17,819 nucleotides of DNA from JAVBPB01 sp031549965. Its GTDB lineage: Bacteria; Bacillota; Clostridia; Lachnospirales; Lachnospiraceae. Each line of letters opens with the position of its first letter. Position 1 is the stretch's first letter. The position numbers and the translations under genes were made by a program. The stretch is taken from contig JAVBPB010000018.1 in assembly GCA_031549965.1 (NCBI GenBank), positions 1 to 17,819 on the forward strand, written 5' to 3'. The notes under the pieces are model-generated. The model did no database searches, had not been told where the DNA came from, and saw only the letters and a program-made list of their open reading frames with translations. Of the stretch, positions 13,682 through 17,819 are shown in pieces.

Positions 13682-14713
13682 TTGAGGCACATTTCAAACA
13701 GAATAAAAGTTTTAGTAGTAGATGACTCCAAACTCTATAGAGAAGTGATTTCTAACGGAATTGCAATAGATGCTCAAATAGATATAGTTGGTACGGCTAG
13801 TGATGCTTTTGAAGCTTTTGAATTAATACAGAAATATAAACCGGATGTAATTACTTTGGATATAACTATGCCAAAGATGTCTGGAATAGAGTTTTTAAGA
13901 AGAATTATGCCTCAGCATGATTTATCGGTAGTAGTGGTAAGTTCAGCCAGTTCTCAAGTTTTTGATGCACTTAATGCAGGGGCGATTGATTTTGTACTGA
14001 AACCGGAGTCTTGTGATACTATGGGGCTTAAATCTTTAGTTGAAGATTTAATTGAAAAGATTAAAATTTGCTCTATGTCAAAAATAATCGGAAATAAAAA
14101 TAAATCTAATAAAGTTAAGGAATTTTTAACACCTAGTATATCAAGTGAAAAATTAATTGCAATAGGTTCTTCTACAGGAGGAACAGAAGCATTATTTGAA
14201 ATTCTCACAGCCCTTCCGGCTAAAACCCCAGGTATTGTAATTGTTCAGCATATGCCGCCGGTATTTACAAAGATGTATGCAGAAAGATTAAACAGTGTAT
14301 GCAGTATGGAAGTAAGGGAAGCAAAAGACGGTGACATTATAAGAGACGGTCTGGTATTAATTGCACCAGGAGATTTCCAGATGATAGTTGTTAAACTTGG
14401 TAGCATCTATAAGGTGGAATGCTTTAAAGGTGAAAAAGTTAATGGTCATATACCATCAGTAGATGTTTTATTTAACTCAGTAGCTAAACATTGTGGGAAT
14501 AAAGCAATTGGAGTTATATTAACAGGGATGGGCAGAGATGGTGCTAATGGTTTACTTGAGATGAAGAGATGTGGTGCAAAAACAATTGGACAAGATGAAA
14601 AATCCTCAGTAGTATATGGCATGCCAAAGGTAGCATTTGAAATCGGTGCCGTGGAACATCAGATACATTTAGATGATATACCAGATTTAATTACAAAGCT
14701 TTGTTGTACTTAG
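13682..14713 (+). CDS. cheB: Chemoreceptor methylesterase/glutamine deamidase CheB
   Basis: A 343-residue protein with an N-terminal receiver (LVVDDSK; phosphorylated D60 in TLDITMPKMSG; lysine in LKPE) and a C-terminal methylesterase domain. The catalytic triad is S164 (GSSTGG), H190 (VQHMPP) and D286 (TGMGRDG). These numbers match those known for the Salmonella enzyme, which supports starting at TTG 13682. That TTG is 8 bases after AGGAG (13669-13673); the upstream in-frame ATG at 13658 lies in a hairpin arm before the ribosome binding site. CheB removes methyl groups from receptors when phosphorylated by CheA, giving adaptation. The matching methyltransferase cheR is not in the window. Confidence 0.95.
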   Translation: MRHISNRIKVLVVDDSKLYREVISNGIAIDAQIDIVGTASDAFEAFELIQKYKPDVITLDITMPKMSGIEFLRRIMPQHDLSVVVVSSASSQVFDALNAGAIDFVLKPESCDTMGLKSLVEDLIEKIKICSMSKIIGNKNKSNKVKEFLTPSISSEKLIAIGSSTGGTEALFEILTALPAKTPGIVIVQHMPPVFTKMYAERLNSVCSMEVREAKDGDIIRDGLVLIAPGDFQMIVVKLGSIYKVECFKGEKVNGHIPSVDVLFNSVAKHCGNKAIGVILTGMGRDGANGLLEMKRCGAKTIGQDEKSSVVYGMPKVAFEIGAVEHQIHLDDIPDLITKLCCT

Positions 14714-14737
14714 GATTTTTATTGAAAGGCGAAATAA

Positions 14738-15202
14738 ATGGAAAGAATTTTAGGGTTAGGAGATATTGAAGTTTCATCTGATGTAGAAGATGTATTGATT
14801 ACATATGCACTTGCTTCTTGTATAGGATTAGTATTATATTGTGCAAAAAAAAAGGTTTTAGGAATGGCACATATTGTAATGCCAGATTCTAATAATTCAA
14901 CATATGAATTTAAAAAAGGATATTATGCCGATACAGCAATAGAAGAGTTAATGTGTATAATGCAGATGAAATATGGAATATATCCAAAAGAATTACAAGC
15001 TAAAATCTATGGTGGTGCTCAGTCTAAAGTTCAAGATCATTTCCAAGTGGGCAATAAAAATATAGCTGCTGTAATTGAGGCTTTAAATGATTATAATTTA
15101 TGTCCAATAATAAATGAAACCAGAGGATTTGAAAGCAGAACAATAGAAGCCAAGGTTAGTACTGGCGACGTTAATGTAATTTATCGGCCCATGGTTTTAT
15201 AA
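14738..15202 (+). CDS. cheD: Chemoreceptor glutamine deamidase CheD
   Basis: A 154-residue CheD-family protein. The catalytic cysteine is C28 in ALASC, with H45 in GMAHIVMP exactly 17 residues later and T22 six residues before the cysteine. This spacing matches the Thr-Cys-His triad known from the Thermotoga enzyme. The KIYGGAQ stretch near residue 90 is also typical. CheD converts receptor glutamines to glutamates and, in Bacillus-type systems, also partners with CheC; no cheC is seen here. Start ATG 14738 follows GAAAGGCG, 24 bases after cheB. The residue before the catalytic SC is alanine where many members have glycine. Confidence 0.93.
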   Translation: MERILGLGDIEVSSDVEDVLITYALASCIGLVLYCAKKKVLGMAHIVMPDSNNSTYEFKKGYYADTAIEELMCIMQMKYGIYPKELQAKIYGGAQSKVQDHFQVGNKNIAAVIEALNDYNLCPIINETRGFESRTIEAKVSTGDVNVIYRPMVL

Positions 15203-15226
15203 TAGATGTAAATTGGAGGTGAATAT

Positions 15227-17819
15227 ATGTTAGAAACATTAAATAAGTATTTTTTTGATGCACATAATTTTGAAGAGACTATATTGAATATGCTGGGTAG
15301 TTTAAGAGACGGAGTAATTATTTCAAGTTCTGTTGGTAAAGTACTATATATTAATAATTCAGCATCAATGATTTTAGGTTGGACAATTGAAGAGGCATTA
15401 GCACTTAATTATAATGATTTGATGGAAATTTATCATTCTAAAACCGGAAAAAGATTAGATAGACTTCCAGAACATTGTATACAAAAAAATCAAAATATAA
15501 AAATATACGATAACATAACTATTAAAACAAAAAATAAAAAAGAAAAATACATATCTATAGAATTTTATATTTTAAAGGGTAAGGACAACAGCCAAGAGGT
15601 GTTACTAACATTCTTTCAGGATATCGAATTCTATAAAAATATACAGATTCAACTAATGCAAGAGCAAAGTAATATAGAATTAAGTTTTAACAATTCTCCA
15701 ATCAGTATGATTTATTTTAGTGACAAAGCTATTATAACAAAAGTAAATAACACTTTTTTAAATATATTTAATAAAAAAGAAGAACAGGTTATTGGAAGAG
15801 GTTTTGGAGATATAATTGGATGTGAGTATAACTTATTTAGATGTGGTGAGCAAAAAGCATGTTTACAGTGCAAAATCAGAAATGGTATTAATAGAGTAAT
15901 TTCCACTAGTGTTCCTGAAAATAATCTGGATGTTGACTATTATATAATGAAAAAAAGAGATAAAGTTCTTGAACATAAATATTTTAGAATTAGTATTGTT
16001 CCTAATGTTACTAAAAACAGCAAAGGTATATTAATGGTTTTGGTAGATACTACGGATCAAAAATTACTTGAAAAGAATATTAGGGAAAAAAGTGATTTTT
16101 TCTACGCAATGTTTAATTCTTTTCCATATTTTATTGGTCAGTCACAGGATGGGGAAAATAGGAATTTTTTAAATAGAACATGGATGAATTTTACCGGAAG
16201 TGAAATTCATAATGCTACAGGTGGAGATTTTCTTGAAATAATTCATCCAGAAGATAGAAAAACTGCTGCGGATGATCTTTTAAGTGCTTATGAAAGACGT
16301 TGTGAAAAAACTTCTATATACAGAGTAAGAAGAGATGACGGGCGGTATAAAACTATAGAAGAACATCTTTGTCCTTTTGAACTTAATGGAGAATTTGCTG
16401 GAATTATAGGATTAGGCAGAGATGTTACGGAAGAATTGGAAACTAGGGAAAAAGAGAGAAGATACTTTTTATTAGCCGAGAATGCAGGAGATATATTATT
16501 TTTAACTGACGAGTTTGGCAATATTTTGGAATGCAATAGTGCTGCTGAAAAAAATTATGGATATACAAAAAAAGAACTTACAAATGCCAATTTATTATAT
16601 ATATTTAGAGAAACTTTTGATAGTGAGATAATTTTACAGCAGTTAACTGATAAAAAGGAATATGAATCTGTTCATTATAGAAAGGATGGAACCAGTTTTC
16701 CGGTTGAGGTTAATGCACGAAACTTTATTATTGATGATAAAAAATATTTTGTAAATGTAGTAAGAAATATTTTTGAAAGAAAAAAAGCTGAAGAAAAAAT
16801 TGCAGAGAATAAAGAACAATACAGACGACTATTTTTAAACATGGATGATGCTTTTTCACAAATGGTTTTAATTAGTGATAAATTTGACACTCCAATTGAT
16901 TTAGAAATCAGAGATGTTAATGAAAAATTTAATCAGCTTTTAGGCAAAAATAGAGAAGAAATTATAGGGATGTCTTCTAAGAATTTTCTCACTGATATAT
17001 TTGGAGATAAAATTACTTTTGAGGAAATTATTAATAAAGTAATAAAAAAGCAAGAGGTTATTAATATTGAAGTATTTCAAAAACCTGATGATCAATCCAC
17101 ATGGTATTCTGCTTCATTTTACTCTAATGGGAAAAATTGCATTGGATTATTAGTTAATGATATTACAGTTACTAAACTAGCTGAAATTGAGATGCAAAAA
17201 GCAATTGAAGTGGCAAACGATTCGTATAGGGCAAAGAGTGAATTTCTTGCAAATATGAGCCACGAGATCCGAACACCTCTTAATGGAATACTTGGAATGC
17301 TTGATTTAACAATGTTAGATCAGGGGCTGACAAGGGATCAAATGGATAACTTACTTACTGCAAAAAATTGTGCTGATTCTTTACTTAGAGTTATTAATGA
17401 TATTTTGGATTTTTCAAAAATGGAAGTTGGTAAATTTAAGTTAGATAATATTGATTTTAATTTGATTGAATTGGTTGAAAAGGCTGTAAAAGTACACTTT
17501 CATAAAGCAAGACAAAAAGGAGTTAATCTGGAATATAAGTTTTCTAAAGAATTTCCTAATTTAGTTCATGGTGATCCTGACCGTTTATTACAAGTATTTA
17601 ATAATCTATTAGGTAATGCACTTAAGTTTACTGAAAGGGGAAGCGTTGAAATTATTGGAGATTTATTAGAAGAGTCTAATAATAAGATTAAGATTCGCTT
17701 TAATGTTAAGGATACAGGTATTGGTATAGATAGTTATGGTCAGGAAAAACTATTTAAGAGCTTTAGTCAGGTAGATGGTTCTCATACCAGAAAATATGGT
17801 GGTACTGGACTTGGATTAG
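15227..17819 (+). CDS. Multi-PAS histidine kinase, C-terminus cut by window end
   Basis: The frame is open for 864 codons to the right edge and breaks off in the ATPase GGTGLGL motif. Start ATG 15227 follows TTGGAGGTGA with GGAGG 7 bases upstream. No membrane segment is visible. Five PAS-like domains lie at roughly 20-135, 150-285, 290-405, 413-525 and 532-645. The second contains four cysteines, C199-x6-C206-x5-C212-x2-C215, suited to binding metal or an iron-sulphur cluster. The third is of the PAS_3 type (IIHPEDR, then YRVRRDDGRYKTIEEH). The phosphoacceptor is H679 in NMSHEIRTP, followed by NNLLGNALKF and DTGIGI. The core is closely similar to the kinase at 5869, so a receiver probably follows beyond the window. 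It sits 24 bases after cheD and so is probably part of the chemosensory transcript. Confidence 0.9.
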   Translation, partial: MLETLNKYFFDAHNFEETILNMLGSLRDGVIISSSVGKVLYINNSASMILGWTIEEALALNYNDLMEIYHSKTGKRLDRLPEHCIQKNQNIKIYDNITIKTKNKKEKYISIEFYILKGKDNSQEVLLTFFQDIEFYKNIQIQLMQEQSNIELSFNNSPISMIYFSDKAIITKVNNTFLNIFNKKEEQVIGRGFGDIIGCEYNLFRCGEQKACLQCKIRNGINRVISTSVPENNLDVDYYIMKKRDKVLEHKYFRISIVPNVTKNSKGILMVLVDTTDQKLLEKNIREKSDFFYAMFNSFPYFIGQSQDGENRNFLNRTWMNFTGSEIHNATGGDFLEIIHPEDRKTAADDLLSAYERRCEKTSIYRVRRDDGRYKTIEEHLCPFELNGEFAGIIGLGRDVTEELETREKERRYFLLAENAGDILFLTDEFGNILECNSAAEKNYGYTKKELTNANLLYIFRETFDSEIILQQLTDKKEYESVHYRKDGTSFPVEVNARNFIIDDKKYFVNVVRNIFERKKAEEKIAENKEQYRRLFLNMDDAFSQMVLISDKFDTPIDLEIRDVNEKFNQLLGKNREEIIGMSSKNFLTDIFGDKITFEEIINKVIKKQEVINIEVFQKPDDQSTWYSASFYSNGKNCIGLLVNDITVTKLAEIEMQKAIEVANDSYRAKSEFLANMSHEIRTPLNGILGMLDLTMLDQGLTRDQMDNLLTAKNCADSLLRVINDILDFSKMEVGKFKLDNIDFNLIELVEKAVKVHFHKARQKGVNLEYKFSKEFPNLVHGDPDRLLQVFNNLLGNALKFTERGSVEIIGDLLEESNNKIKIRFNVKDTGIGIDSYGQEKLFKSFSQVDGSHTRKYGGTGLGL

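Overview
The window is about 30% G+C by eye and uses AGGAGG-type ribosome binding sites, TTG/GTG start codons and Firmicutes-type chemotaxis proteins including CheD. It looks like a chromosomal segment of an AT-rich anaerobic clostridium. Lachnospiraceae is my best guess, made from overall style and not from any marker gene. I see no rRNA, tRNA, CRISPR array, transposase or phage gene.

Layout. (1) Positions 1-778, minus strand: the N-terminal part of a secreted protein with an Ig-like (Big_2-type) domain, running off the left edge. (2) Positions 779-1025: a divergent promoter region with a consensus sigma-A promoter facing right. (3) Positions 1026-2717: a PAS-GGDEF-EAL cyclic-di-GMP enzyme. 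(4) Positions 2731-2853: a 123-bp imperfect palindrome between genes. (5) Positions 2887-4620: an ABC half-exporter. (6) Positions 4816-8580: a two-gene unit with its own extended -10 promoter, coding for an HD-GYP protein with a degenerate receiver and a cytosolic PAS hybrid histidine kinase. (7) From 8605 to the right edge: a long unit headed by a TetR regulator with a strong promoter and a palindromic operator candidate, followed by cheA, cheW, a chemoreceptor, cheB, cheD and a second, larger PAS hybrid kinase cut by the window end.

How the genes may work together. The left half handles cyclic-di-GMP: one protein carries both synthesis and hydrolysis domains, another carries an HD-GYP phosphodiesterase domain, and the latter is co-transcribed with a kinase that senses through three cytoplasmic PAS domains. 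The right half is a chemosensory array core (CheA, CheW, receptor) with adaptation enzymes CheB and CheD. It lacks cheY and cheR inside the window and has no visible sigma-D promoter. Its receptor has almost no extracytoplasmic domain and instead four HAMP-like repeats. Both large kinases lack membrane segments, so most sensing here appears to be of internal or diffusible signals. The TetR gene at the head of the chemosensory unit suggests ligand-controlled expression of the array. These functional links are inference from gene order and domains.

The most interesting signals are the 123-bp palindrome, the TetR-led chemosensory operon, the four-cysteine PAS domain in the second kinase, the receptor made of HAMP repeats, and two degenerate phosphorelay domains (a receiver and a putative Hpt).
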